A DNA stretch of 64,000 nucleotides from Pseudophaeobacter leonis. GTDB taxonomy: Bacteria > Pseudomonadota > Alphaproteobacteria > Rhodobacterales > Rhodobacteraceae. The translations under genes were made by a program, and so were the position numbers. Shown here piece by piece: positions 48,501-58,646 of this stretch. The notes under the pieces are model-generated. The model searched no databases. It was not told the DNA's origin and worked only from the letters and a program-made list of their open reading frames with translations. Every line of letters begins with the position of its first letter. Positions within the stretch are counted from its first letter, which is position 1. The stretch covers positions 1 to 64,000 of the forward strand of contig NZ_MWVJ01000021.1 of NCBI RefSeq assembly GCF_002087335.1. Reading direction: 5' to 3'.

Positions 48501-51500
48501 CCTGAGCAGGGGCGTTTTGGCTATGGCGCGCTCTGGCAGATCTGACCGAGGCCGCAGCGCTGCCAAGCCGCATTGCCCATTTCTGGCTGGTCACCGAGAC
48601 CGAGACATTCCGTCCCGGCTCCTCCTTCTTTGATCGCAATCTGGAGATGGGGTTCTCATCGCTCACCGCGCTGGCACAAGAGCTGGGCGCGCTTGAGATG
48701 GCAGAGCCTGTGCATCTGAGCGTCTTTACTACCGGCGCCGCACAGGTGAGATCCGAAGCCCTGCCTTACCCGGAGAAATCGACGGTTGCCGGACCTTGCG
48801 GGGTGATTCCGCGTGAGTTCCCCATGCTCACCTGCGCCACGATCGACATCGAACTGCCCCCCCCTCCCAGCTTTCTGGCATCCCTGCGTGGCGATCAGGC
48901 CCCGGAAATCACCTCGCGCCTGCTGAAAGAGATGCTGGCCGAGCCTGGCAATACAATCGCCGCCTGGCGGGGAGACATGCGTTTTGAAAAGAGCTGGCGC
49001 AGTCTGGCAGTGCCCGCGGCAAGCCCTGAAACGAGTTCTGCGGCCAGCACGGGCACCAGCACAGGAGCCAACACAGGCGCCAGTTCTGCGGCCAAACCTG
49101 ATCTTGCCGGTTTCAAACACGGCGGCACCTATCTGATCACCGGCGGTTATGGCGGCATCGGGCTAAGCACAGCGGCGCCTTTTATGCAGCATTTCAATGC
49201 CAATGTGGTGCTGCTGTCGCGCGAAGGCCTGCCCGCACGCGACAGCTGGGAGCGCTATGTCGCCAGCCACAGTCCCGCCAACCGCATCGCCCAGCGCATC
49301 CGCGCCGTGCGGGCACTTGAGGCGCTGGGATGCGGAAAAATCCTGCCACTTACCGGTGATGTCTGCAACAGCGCCGAGATGCGCGCCGCTGTGGATCAGG
49401 CCGAGACCACGTTTGGCGCGCTCAGCGGTGTGATCCATGGCGCTGGCGTGATTGAGGACGGGCCAATTCTGGCCCAAACCAGAGGTGCAGATTGCCCGGG
49501 TTCTCGCCCCCAAAGTCACCGGGTTGCGGGTGCTGGACGCGCTGTTCCCGGATGGCACGCTGGATCTCATGCTGCTGTTCTCATCTTCCTCGACTGTTAC
49601 CCGGCCCGCCGGACAGATCGACTATGTCGCAGCCAATGAATACCTCAACGCCTACGCCGCCCATCGGCAGGGCGGCAAGACCCGCGTTGTGGCAGTTGAC
49701 TGGGGCATATGGGCCGACACCGGCATGGCGGCCGAAGCCATGGTAGCACGCCAGGGGGGCGCTGGCCCCTCGGCGCGCCAGACCTGCGCCCAGCCCCTGC
49801 TGGACGAGACCGGCTTTGACGGCTTTGGCAATCCAATCTTTCTCAGCCAGCTTGAGGCCAAAAAGAGCTGGCTTGTTGATGAGCACCGCACCAAAGCTGG
49901 CACAGCACTGGTGCCCGGCACTGGCTATATCGAATGGATCTCTGAGGCCCTGACAGCCCTGGATCTTGCCGCCCCCTTTGAGATCAGTGATCTGTATTTC
50001 CTGCGGCCACTGGTGGTCGAAGAGACTGCCCCGCGCCAGATCGTGTTGCGCTTAGAGGGCCAGGAGGCGGGCTATGATATAGCCCTACACAGCGCCCTCA
50101 ATGCTGGCGGCTATGCCCTCAACAGTGAGGCCAGGGTTGCCCTGCTGCCCGCGACGCAGGCGCCGCAACCGATTGATCTGGCGGCAATCTACAGCCGCTG
50201 CCCCGAGGTTCAGACAGCAAGTGCCGCAGCCCCTCTGCGCTCGCCACAAGAGGCGCATCTGAATTTTGGCCCCCGCTGGCGTGTCCTGCAGCAGATGGCA
50301 TTGGGCGCCGGCGAAGGCCTGGCCCGCCTGGAGCTGCCACAGGCGGCGGCGCAGGATCACTGCCAGTTGCATCCCGGACTGATGGATCTGGCCACCGGCT
50401 GGGCGATCTCGCTGGTCCCCGGCTATGACGACGCAACGCTCTGGGTGCCGTTAGCCTATCGCAGCATTCGCATCTTTGCGCCTTTGGGCGCTGAAGTTTA
50501 CAGCCATATGCGGCTTGCTGACGGCGCCACCGCCCAAAGCGCCAGTTTTGACGTGACCCTCACCGATGCCACGGGCGCGGTTCTGGTCGAGATCACAGGC
50601 TTTCAGATGACACGGCTTGACGCCGGGTTTGACGCCTCCCCGGCACAGGACAGTGCCGATGCAACCGCGCAGGCGCTGGGTCTGGTGGCAGGGGCTACAC
50701 CACAGCCGCTCTCCGAGGAGGAACGCCGCTTCCAGCGCAATCTTGCCAATGGCATCCGCGCCGATGAGGGCCCCAAAGCGCTGAGCCGCGCGCTGGCGAC
50801 GGGGCGCAGTCAGGTGGTGGTCTCGTCGCTTGATCTGCCCGCGCTGATTACCCAAGCGGATCAGATCAGCAGCGACACCAGTTCCGCCGACAGTTCCGCC
50901 GGTGGTCAAAGTTTTGAGCGGCCTGATCTGGACACCGCGTATCTCGCGCCGTCAAATCCCGTTGAGGAACATCTTGCCGGATTGTTCCAGAGCCTGCTTG
51001 GCGTATCGCAGGTCGGGGTTGCGGACAGTTTCTTTGATCTGGGTGGCCACTCGCTGATTGCGGTGCGCCTTTTTGCCCAGATCAAACGCCAGTTTGAGGT
51101 CGACCTGCCGCTATCAATCCTGTTTGAGGCCCCCAGCGTTGCCAAACTTGCGGCGCTGGTCGTGCAACAGGGCGGTCCGGGACTGGATCAGGGCGGCCCG
51201 CAGGGCAGCGGCGACAGCTCTGCCTCTCCCAGCTCAGACCAGACTGACCAGAGCAGCCCTGCCAGCTATACCCATCTGGTGCAGTTGCATCCCGGCCCAG
51301 GTGGCGGGGCCACGCCGGTCTTTTTGGTGGCTGGCATGTTTGGCAATGTGCTGAACCTGCGTCAACTGGCGCAAGAGCTGGGCGGCGACCGCCCGGTTTA
51401 TGGTCTGCAGGCGCGCGGCCTGATGGGCAGTGACACGCCGCACCGAGACATCGCACAGGCCGCCGCAGACTATCTGGCCGAGGTGATACAGATCCAGCCC

Positions 51501-52157
51501 ACGGGGCCCTATCTCTTTGGGGGCTTCTCCGGCGGTGGCATCACCGCCTATGAGATGGCGCAGCAGGTCCGGGTGCTGGGCGACACAACTGCGGCGCTGA
51601 TCCTGCTCGACACGCCTTTACCGGTGCGCCCCGGCCTGACGCCTGTGGACAAGGCACTGATCAAACTGCAGGAGCTGCGCAAAAAAGGCGCGGGCTATCT
51701 TTTGCAATGGGCCAAGGCCCGTATCCTGTGGGAAATCAGCAAGCGGCGCCGAACTCCGGTGCCGACCAACCAGGCCCCGGCCTTTAACAACCGCGAGATC
51801 GAGATGGGTTTCCGCCACGCGGTGGAAACCTATGCTCTGCAGCCCTGGAGCGGGCCGCTGACGCTGTTGCGCCCACCGCTGGACCGGCACTGGAAGGTCT
51901 CGCGCGGCAATTGGGTAAGCCCTGAGCGCGAATATGTTTTTGACGACAATGACTGGACGCGCTGGGCCCCCGGCCTTGAGGTGATCGAGGTTCCGGGCAA
52001 TCATGACAGCATGGTTCTGGTGCCAAATGTGAGCACTCTGGCGGCAGCTGTGAAACCCCGGCTGGAACAGGGGCTCGCCTCTGCGGATGCGGCCGCACAG
52101 GACGCCCAGTCACCGCCCTCCCGCGGGGCATCCTCCTTCTCGCAGGCAGCGGAGTAG
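45529..52157 (+). CDS. Type I polyketide synthase, single module KS-AT-KR-DH-ACP-TE, four frameshifts
   Basis: About 2208 aa after repair. KS: catalytic Cys (codon 46102) in [12 protein letters not shown], His in ECHGTGT and [23 protein letters not shown] and GHSMGE. A structural pseudo-KR precedes the KR ([38 protein letters not shown]). A DH-like double hot-dog follows ([25 protein letters not shown]), then ACP (Ser codon 51051, GGHSLIAV) and thioesterase (Ser at 51538, GGFSGGG; GNHDSMV). Indels at about 46558 (+1), 46784 (+1), 48540 (-1) and 49473 (+1) sum to a whole number of codons. A GTG at 45538 is an alternative start. One extension with release; KR before DH is unusual. Confidence 0.9.
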
Positions 52158-52165
52158 CCATCACA

Positions 52166-53176
52166 ATGACCGGTAGTATCCTCACAATCATCCTGAATTA
52201 CCGCACGCCCGAGATGACGCTGCAGGCGGCCGAGGCGGCCCTGGCTGAGATGGAAGATCTCCCCGGTGAAGTGCTGGTGATTGATAACGGCTCAGAAGAT
52301 GGCTCCTGGGAGGCGTTGCAGGCGGGGATGGCGATACGCGGCTGGCAAGACAGCGGCAAAATCAGGCTGATGCGCTCTATGGTCAACGGCGGCTTTGGCG
52401 CGGGCATGAATATCGGCTTTGCCGCTGGGCTGTCAGATGGATCCGGGCCGGACTATTACTACCTGCTGAATTCAGACGCCTTTGTGCAGGGCCAGACCAT
52501 TCGCACCCTGCGCGACTTTCTTGCCGCCCATCCCCGCGCCGGGCTGGCGGGCTCATACGTGCAGGGCACAGATGGCACACCGCACCGCACCGCCTTTCGC
52601 TTTCCGTCGATTGCCGGCGAGTTTGAGATGGGCGCGCGCACCGGGATCTTTACCCGGCTGCTGGCGCCCTGGGTCGTCGCAATGGAGATCCCAAAGACCG
52701 GAACCCAGGTGGCCTGGACAGCCGGTGCCAGCCTGATGATCCGCCGCGCGGTCATTGAACAGACCGGCGGCTTTGACGAGACTTTCTTTTTGTATTTTGA
52801 AGAAACAGATCTGTGTCGCCGCGCCCTGCATGCAGGATGGCAGACGCATTACGTACCGGACAGTCAGGTGGCGCATGTGGGCTCTGCCTCAACCGGGATG
52901 CAACAATGGGCCCGCACGCCGACCTATTGGTTTCAGTCCCGCCAGCACTATTTCACCACATCTCACGGCAGGCTCTATGCTGCGCTGGCGACGCTGGCGC
53001 GCATTGCAGGCTGCGGCGTTTACGAACTCCGTCGGCTGGTGCAGGGTAAACCGCAGGCCGACCCCAACCATTTTCTCGGTGACCTCATCGCGAATGCGCT
53101 GCGTCCCATCAGCCGCACGCCTGCTGCATCGAGTGAAACGCGCCTTCACGCCCCGGTTTCGGAGGACCTCAAATGA
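52166..53176 (+). CDS. Family 2 glycosyltransferase, rhamnosyltransferase-like
   Basis: A 336-aa soluble GT2. LTIILNYRTPEMTLQAAEAALAEM and VIDNGSEDGSWEAL form the nucleotide-binding half; YYLLNSDAFVQ carries the DxD equivalent (NSD), and AWTAGASLMIRRAVIEQTGGFDETFFLYFEETDLCRRALHAGW is typical of WbbL-like rhamnosyltransferases. It begins 8 nt after the PKS stop and its end overlaps the NRPS start (ATGA), so it belongs to the same transcription unit. The placement between PKS and NRPS is the strongest hint that sugar and acyl chemistry are linked. Confidence 0.88.
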   Translation: MTGSILTIILNYRTPEMTLQAAEAALAEMEDLPGEVLVIDNGSEDGSWEALQAGMAIRGWQDSGKIRLMRSMVNGGFGAGMNIGFAAGLSDGSGPDYYYLLNSDAFVQGQTIRTLRDFLAAHPRAGLAGSYVQGTDGTPHRTAFRFPSIAGEFEMGARTGIFTRLLAPWVVAMEIPKTGTQVAWTAGASLMIRRAVIEQTGGFDETFFLYFEETDLCRRALHAGWQTHYVPDSQVAHVGSASTGMQQWARTPTYWFQSRQHYFTTSHGRLYAALATLARIAGCGVYELRRLVQGKPQADPNHFLGDLIANALRPISRTPAASSETRLHAPVSEDLK

Positions 53177-56100
53177 GCAATTTTTCCTGTGTCGTTATCG
53201 GCAATGAATCCCTGTTGATCGGCTGCGCCGAAGCAGTCCTGGCCGAGGGCCACACAATTGCGGCTGTGGTCTCGACCAATGGCGACATTCGCGCCTGGGC
53301 CCGGGACAAAGACCTGCCCGTTCTGGATGCCCCAAGTGAGATCCCGGCGGAAATCACGGCCCCCTTTGACTGGCTGCTTTCGATTGCCAACCTGCGGGTG
53401 ATCCCGGATCAGGTGCTGGCGCAGGCCTCCAAAGGGGCGGTGAACTTTCACGATGGCCCCCTGCCGCGCTATGCCGGCCTCAACACGCCCAACTGGGCCA
53501 TTATGGCAGGAGAGGTGCAGCACGGCATTACCTGGCATATGATGGAGGGCGGCATTGACGAGGGCGGTATCCTTGCCCAGCGCCTGTTTGACATTGCCGC
53601 GGATGAGACCGCCTTTAGCCTCAACTCCAAATGCTACGCCGCCGCCATGGACAGCTTTGGCGAGGTGCTGCAACAACTGGCCGCAAATGAGCTGCAGCGC
53701 CAGCCGCAGGACCTGAGTGCACGCAGTTATTTCGGCAAGGGTCATCGCCCGGCAGCGGGCGCCATTCTGGATTTCAACACTTCAGCTCAGGCGCTGTGCC
53801 AGCTGGTGCGCGCTCTTGATTTTGGCCCCTACTGGAATCCGCTGTGCTGCGCCAAACTGCTGCTGGCTGACCAGATCCTGCGCGTTGGCAAAGCCAGCCC
53901 CGCTGAGGGCGCTGGTTCCGATGGCTCTGATTCAGCCGGAACAGTGCTCTCGGTCACGGGCGCTGTGGTGACGGTTGCCACCTCTGATGGCGCCATTGCG
54001 CTGCAAGATGTCACCACCCTTGCGGGGACGGCGCTGGATTTTCCTGCTCTGGTCACGCCCGGTGAACAGTTGCCGGGGTTAAGCCCTGAGCTGGCACAGA
54101 CTCAGGCCGAATTACTGGCCAAATCGCAGGCCGGAGAAAGCCACTGGCGCCGCGCGCTGGGTGCCATGCAGCCCGTTGCCGTGCCACTGGCGCACCAGAC
54201 CGGTGCCAGTACCGGCAGCAGCCGCCATGTCCTGTCTCTGCCGTCAGATCTGAGCGAGGAACAAATCCTTGCCGCCTGCCTCGCCTGGGCGCTGCTGAGC
54301 ACCGGTGAAGAGCAGGCAGATGTTGCCTTTGCCACTCCAGTAGCAGCGGCTACCGGGGCGACTATCGCATTGCGTGCAAAGGCGCTGATCTCAGACTGGA
54401 TTCCGCTGCAGGTGACGCGAGATCTCACTGTTACCGCTTTGACGACTCGGATAAGAACAGACATCCATAAGGCCCGCAAGTATGGCGGTTTTTCCCTGGA
54501 TCTGGTGGGCCGTGCCCCAGAGCTGGGTCCGCAGAGCCAGCCTGCAATCGGGATATCAGCGGATCGCGATGCCGCCCTGCCAGGCTGCATGCTAACCGTT
54601 TCGCTGAGTGAGGGCGCCTTGGCGCTGCATGTAGATGACGCCCAGCTGGACAGCACGGCCGCGGAGCTGCTCGCCGCGCGGCTTGAGCTGGTGCTGGGTG
54701 TCATCGCATCTCACAACGACACGCCCCTCCCGGATCTGCCCATCCTGCCCGAGGCCGAGGGCAAAACCCTGCTGCAGGACTGGAACCAGACCGCCTGCGC
54801 TCTGCCCGCCGAGACCACTATTCAGCAGGCCTTTGAGGCCCAGGTCGCCCGCACCCCCGAGGCCACAGCCCTGGTGTTTGAAGGTGAAAACTACAGTTAT
54901 GCTGCCCTCAATGCCCGCGCCAATGCGCTGGCCGCCAGGCTGCAACAGCTGGGCGTCGCGCCTGGCAGCCATGTGGGCGTCTATATCAAACGCTCGGCTG
55001 ATCTGCTGGTGGGCGCCCTTGCGGTGTTAAAAGCAGGCGGTGCCTATGTGCCGCTGGACCCCGCCTACCCGCCCGCGCGCATCGCCCATTATCTGTCTGA
55101 CAGCCAGGCCAGCGTTGTGGTCACACAAGAGGCCCTGCGCCCAGAGCTGCCAGCCACCGAGGCGCAGATTGTTACGGTGGATTCTGTACCTGCCGCCGAT
55201 ATCAGCGCGGCAAATGTGACCAGCGCAGCAGCCAGCACCGATCTGGCCTATCTGATCTATACTTCCGGCTCGACCGGCACGCCCAAGGGCGTCATGGTGC
55301 GGCAGGACAATGTGGCGAACTTCTTTGCCGCCATGGATGCCCGCATCCCCCATAAGGCGGGCGATGCCTGGCTGGCGGTGACCTCGCTGTCCTTTGACAT
55401 CTCGGTGCTTGAGCTGTTCTGGACCCTGTCGCGTGGCTTTAAACTGGTGCTGTCCAGCGATGAAAGCCGCCTTGAGCTGTCCAATGGCCCCATTGCGATC
55501 TCGGACCGGCGGATGGATTTCAATCTGTTTTACTGGGGCAATGACGACGGCCCCGGGCCGCGTAAATACCATTTACTGCTGGAAGGCGCGAAATTTGCCG
55601 ATGCCAATGGCTTTAATGCGGTCTGGACGCCGGAACGCCATTTTCACGCCTTTGGTGGCCCCTACCCGAACCCTGCGGTGACAGGCGCGGCCGTTGCGGC
55701 TGTGACCAGCAATCTCAGCGTGCGGGCGGGTTCTTGCGTGGCGCCATTGCACCACCCGGCCCGCATCGCCGAGGAATGGTCGGTGATTGATAACCTCACC
55801 AATGGTCGCGCCGGGGTTGGTATTGCCTCGGGCTGGCAGCCGGATGATTTTGTGCTGCGCCCGGAAAACACGCCCCCCGCCAACAAGCCCGCAATGTTTG
55901 AAACAATCGAAACCCTGCGCAAACTCTGGCGCGGCGAAGAGGTCGCCTTTCCCCGTCAGGATGGCTCTATGCACGCCGTTGTGACGCAGCCGCGCCCGGT
56001 CAGCGCAGAGCTGCCGGTCTGGGTCACCACCGCTGGCAACCCCGACACCTGGCGCGAGGCCGGTGAGATTGGCGCCAATGTGCTGACGCATCTGTTGGGC

Positions 56101-57909
56101 CAAAGCATTGAAGAGGTCGGCGGCAAGATCCGCATCTATCACGATGCCCTGCGCGCCTCGGGGCGCGATCCTGCCGACTATAAGGTTACGCTGATGCTGC
56201 ACAGCTATCTCGCCGAGAGCCGCGAAGACGCCCGCCGCATTGCCCGCGAGCCGATGAAGGATTACCTGCGCGCCGCCGCTGGCCTGATCAAGCAATATGC
56301 CTGGGCCTTTCCCGCCTTCAAACGTCCCAAGGGCGTCAACAATGCCTTTGAGATGCAGCTGGATATGCTGGGCGAAGATGAGCTGGAAGCCATTCTGGAC
56401 TTTGCCTTTGAGCGCTATTTTGAAGAGTCCGGTCTGTTTGGCACCGTTGAGGACGCTCTGGCGCGCACCGAGCAGCTGAAGCGCATTGGCGTCGATGAAA
56501 TCGCCTGCCTCATCGACTATGGCATTGCGCCGGAGGTGGTGCTGGAAGGGCTAAAACCGCTGGCCGAGGTGCTGCGCCGCGCCAATACGGCGCAGGAGCT
56601 GGCAGCAGATGACTATTCCCTGTCGGCCCAGATGATGCGGCACGGCGTCACCCATATGCAATGCACCCCCTCGATGGCACGCATGCTGGTGCAGGACGAC
56701 GAGGCCCGCATGGTTATGCACCGCCTGCAGCATCTGCTGGTTGGCGGCGAAGCCCTGCCCGGCGATCTGGTTGGCGCCCTGCGCGAAGCAACGCCTGCGC
56801 AGATCCACAACATGTATGGCCCGACCGAAACCACAATCTGGTCCAGCTCTGCGACCCTTGCAGAGGTGCCCAACGGCGTGACCTCTATTGGCAGCCCCGT
56901 GGCCAATACCGCGCTCTATGTGCTGGACGCGGCCCAGCGCCCGGTGGCCATGGGCGCTGCAGGTGAGCTGTATATTGCAGGCGCTGGGGTGACGGACGGC
57001 TACTGGCAGCGCGCCGATCTGACCGCAGAGCGGTTTGTTCCCGATCCAAACACGGCTGGCCCTGTTGCGGCGGGCAAGATGTATCGCACCGGCGATCTGG
57101 TGCGCTGGCGCGCAGATGGCCAGCTCGCCTTTTTGGGCCGCACCGATCATCAGGTCAAGATCCGTGGTCAGCGCATTGAGCTGGGCGGGATTGAGGCCGC
57201 CCTCGCCGCCCAGCCCCATGTCACCGGCGCTGTGGTGGTGGAACGCCAGCTTGGCGCGGATGTGCAGCTAGTCGGATATATCACCCAGGAGAGTAGCCTG
57301 GAAAGTGGCAAGCAGGTAGATCTTGCTGCCGCAAAAGCCGAACTGGCGCGCAGCCTTGCGGCTGTCATGGTTCCGGCGCATATCGTTGTTCTGGACGCCT
57401 TTCCGCTGACACCCAACAAAAAAATCGACCGTAAGGCGCTGCCCGCGCCAGTCCCCGGCAAGGTCGCAGGTGCACAGATCACAGGTGGGCAGACTGCTTC
57501 AACACAGGTTGCAACAGGACAGGCCAAAGAAGGTCAGGCGCATGACGCCGGTGCAGTGTCTCCTCTCAGCGCCGGGGTTCAGGACGAGATCGCCAAGGTC
57601 TGGTCCCGGATCCTCGGGGTTGAGGGCATCGGAGCACAGGACAATTTCTTTGCCCTTGGGGGGCATTCCCTGTTGGCCGTGCAGTCCCACCGCGATATTC
57701 GCGCCGCCCTCAACCTCAGCAAGCTTTCGATCACGGATATCTTTCGCTTTCCAACCCTTGCCGGTCTCGCCAGCCATATTGAGACCCTTGCAGGCGGCGG
57801 CGCAAAGCCCGATGATCCGGTGACAGATGACGCCACACAGGCCGCCAAATCCGACACCATGTCGAAACGACGCGCCATGCGGGCAAATCGCAAAGCACGG
57901 GCAGGATGA
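53173..57909 (+). CDS. NRPS with formyltransferase-like domain and luciferase-like monooxygenase inside the A domain
   Basis: 1578 aa, uninterrupted. Residues 1-240: formyltransferase-like, with Asn91/His93 (NFHDGPLPRYAG) and Asp129 (GGIDEGG) as the catalytic triad. About 330-530: condensation-like remnant without HHxxxDG. A domain from about 545: A3 at 696 (YTSGSTGTPKG), A4 at 742 (FDISVLELFW). About 781-1125: flavin monooxygenase (FNLFYWGND; WTPERHFHAFGGPYPNP; GVGIASGWQPDDF). The A domain resumes (NMYGPTETT at 1213; YRTGDLVRW; NKKIDRKAL at about 1415), then PCP with Ser1499 (LGGHSLLAV). No thioesterase. Specificity residues read DILQLGMIWK, one change from the glycine code. Same layout as MupA/Atu3671-type proteins. 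Confidence 0.92.
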   Translation: MSNFSCVVIGNESLLIGCAEAVLAEGHTIAAVVSTNGDIRAWARDKDLPVLDAPSEIPAEITAPFDWLLSIANLRVIPDQVLAQASKGAVNFHDGPLPRYAGLNTPNWAIMAGEVQHGITWHMMEGGIDEGGILAQRLFDIAADETAFSLNSKCYAAAMDSFGEVLQQLAANELQRQPQDLSARSYFGKGHRPAAGAILDFNTSAQALCQLVRALDFGPYWNPLCCAKLLLADQILRVGKASPAEGAGSDGSDSAGTVLSVTGAVVTVATSDGAIALQDVTTLAGTALDFPALVTPGEQLPGLSPELAQTQAELLAKSQAGESHWRRALGAMQPVAVPLAHQTGASTGSSRHVLSLPSDLSEEQILAACLAWALLSTGEEQADVAFATPVAAATGATIALRAKALISDWIPLQVTRDLTVTALTTRIRTDIHKARKYGGFSLDLVGRAPELGPQSQPAIGISADRDAALPGCMLTVSLSEGALALHVDDAQLDSTAAELLAARLELVLGVIASHNDTPLPDLPILPEAEGKTLLQDWNQTACALPAETTIQQAFEAQVARTPEATALVFEGENYSYAALNARANALAARLQQLGVAPGSHVGVYIKRSADLLVGALAVLKAGGAYVPLDPAYPPARIAHYLSDSQASVVVTQEALRPELPATEAQIVTVDSVPAADISAANVTSAAASTDLAYLIYTSGSTGTPKGVMVRQDNVANFFAAMDARIPHKAGDAWLAVTSLSFDISVLELFWTLSRGFKLVLSSDESRLELSNGPIAISDRRMDFNLFYWGNDDGPGPRKYHLLLEGAKFADANGFNAVWTPERHFHAFGGPYPNPAVTGAAVAAVTSNLSVRAGSCVAPLHHPARIAEEWSVIDNLTNGRAGVGIASGWQPDDFVLRPENTPPANKPAMFETIETLRKLWRGEEVAFPRQDGSMHAVVTQPRPVSAELPVWVTTAGNPDTWREAGEIGANVLTHLLGQSIEEVGGKIRIYHDALRASGRDPADYKVTLMLHSYLAESREDARRIAREPMKDYLRAAAGLIKQYAWAFPAFKRPKGVNNAFEMQLDMLGEDELEAILDFAFERYFEESGLFGTVEDALARTEQLKRIGVDEIACLIDYGIAPEVVLEGLKPLAEVLRRANTAQELAADDYSLSAQMMRHGVTHMQCTPSMARMLVQDDEARMVMHRLQHLLVGGEALPGDLVGALREATPAQIHNMYGPTETTIWSSSATLAEVPNGVTSIGSPVANTALYVLDAAQRPVAMGAAGELYIAGAGVTDGYWQRADLTAERFVPDPNTAGPVAAGKMYRTGDLVRWRADGQLAFLGRTDHQVKIRGQRIELGGIEAALAAQPHVTGAVVVERQLGADVQLVGYITQESSLESGKQVDLAAAKAELARSLAAVMVPAHIVVLDAFPLTPNKKIDRKALPAPVPGKVAGAQITGGQTASTQVATGQAKEGQAHDAGAVSPLSAGVQDEIAKVWSRILGVEGIGAQDNFFALGGHSLLAVQSHRDIRAALNLSKLSITDIFRFPTLAGLASHIETLAGGGAKPDDPVTDDATQAAKSDTMSKRRAMRANRKARAG

Positions 57910-57950
57910 CAGCAGAGATTTAACCGCAAGAGCCAGACCCGGCAGAGCTT

Positions 57951-58643
57951 TTGGCGAGCAGTCTTGAGACAGAGCGCTACAGCCTGGTGCGGCCGCTCTT
58001 TGCCAACGATATCGCACTGGCGCTGTCAAATCCGCTGGGGCAGCCTGCGGTACCTTTTGCCGAAGAGGCCGCCTGCCTGTCGCCTAATGCGGTGGCGAAA
58101 CGACGCCAGGAATTTGCCGCCGGACGCGACGCGGCGCATCAGGCAATGGCGCTGCTGGGCGCACCTGTGCAGGCCATTCCAGTGGCTGAAAACCGCGCGC
58201 CGATCTGGCCCGCAGGACTGGTGGGATCGATCAGTCATACCCGCAGCTGCGCCATGGCTGTTGTTGCCCATGCCGGAAATATGGCGGCAGGTGACATCCG
58301 AGGCCTGGGCCTTGATGTGGAAGAGGACAAACCGCTGGCGGATGAGCTGTGGCCTGCGATCTGCTCGGTCAGCGAACAGGACTGGCTGCGCCAACAGGCC
58401 AAGCCCGGCCAAATGGCAAAGCTGGTGTTTTCCGCCAAAGAAGCCGCCTATAAGTGCCAGTTCACCCTGAGTGCGCGCTACTATGGGTTTGACGGTATGG
58501 AGTTGAACATTGATGTCGAAAACCAGAGATTTACCGCGCGGTATTGTGCTGACCAGCCGCCCTTTTCCTGTGGCGACTGCATCTCCGGCCGGTTTGCCAT
58601 TGGCGCGGGTCTCATGGTGACCACAGACGAGCTGCGAGTGTAA
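57951..58643 (+). CDS. 4'-phosphopantetheinyl transferase (EntD/Sfp-type)
   Basis: Transfers phosphopantetheine to the ACP and PCP of the neighbouring synthases. The 230-aa frame has GLVGSISHTRSCA, GLGLDVEEDKPL (Mg-binding Asp/Glu) and LVFSAKEAAYKCQF (WxxKEAxxK-type), typical of the EntD branch. As given it starts with TTG at 57951. The natural start should be the ATG at 57906, which overlaps the NRPS stop (ATGA) in the same frame, but the sixth codon from it is TAA (57921-57923); CAA to TAA would explain this, giving 245 aa. Confidence 0.88.
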   Translation: MASSLETERYSLVRPLFANDIALALSNPLGQPAVPFAEEAACLSPNAVAKRRQEFAAGRDAAHQAMALLGAPVQAIPVAENRAPIWPAGLVGSISHTRSCAMAVVAHAGNMAAGDIRGLGLDVEEDKPLADELWPAICSVSEQDWLRQQAKPGQMAKLVFSAKEAAYKCQFTLSARYYGFDGMELNIDVENQRFTARYCADQPPFSCGDCISGRFAIGAGLMVTTDELRV

Positions 58644-58646
58644 AAG

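Noticed and set aside
46767..48545. Separate small PKS proteins (discrete KS, AT, KR polypeptides)
   Set aside because: The pieces abut at single-base indels inside conserved domains, and the net indel count gives a whole number of codons, so it is one multidomain protein.
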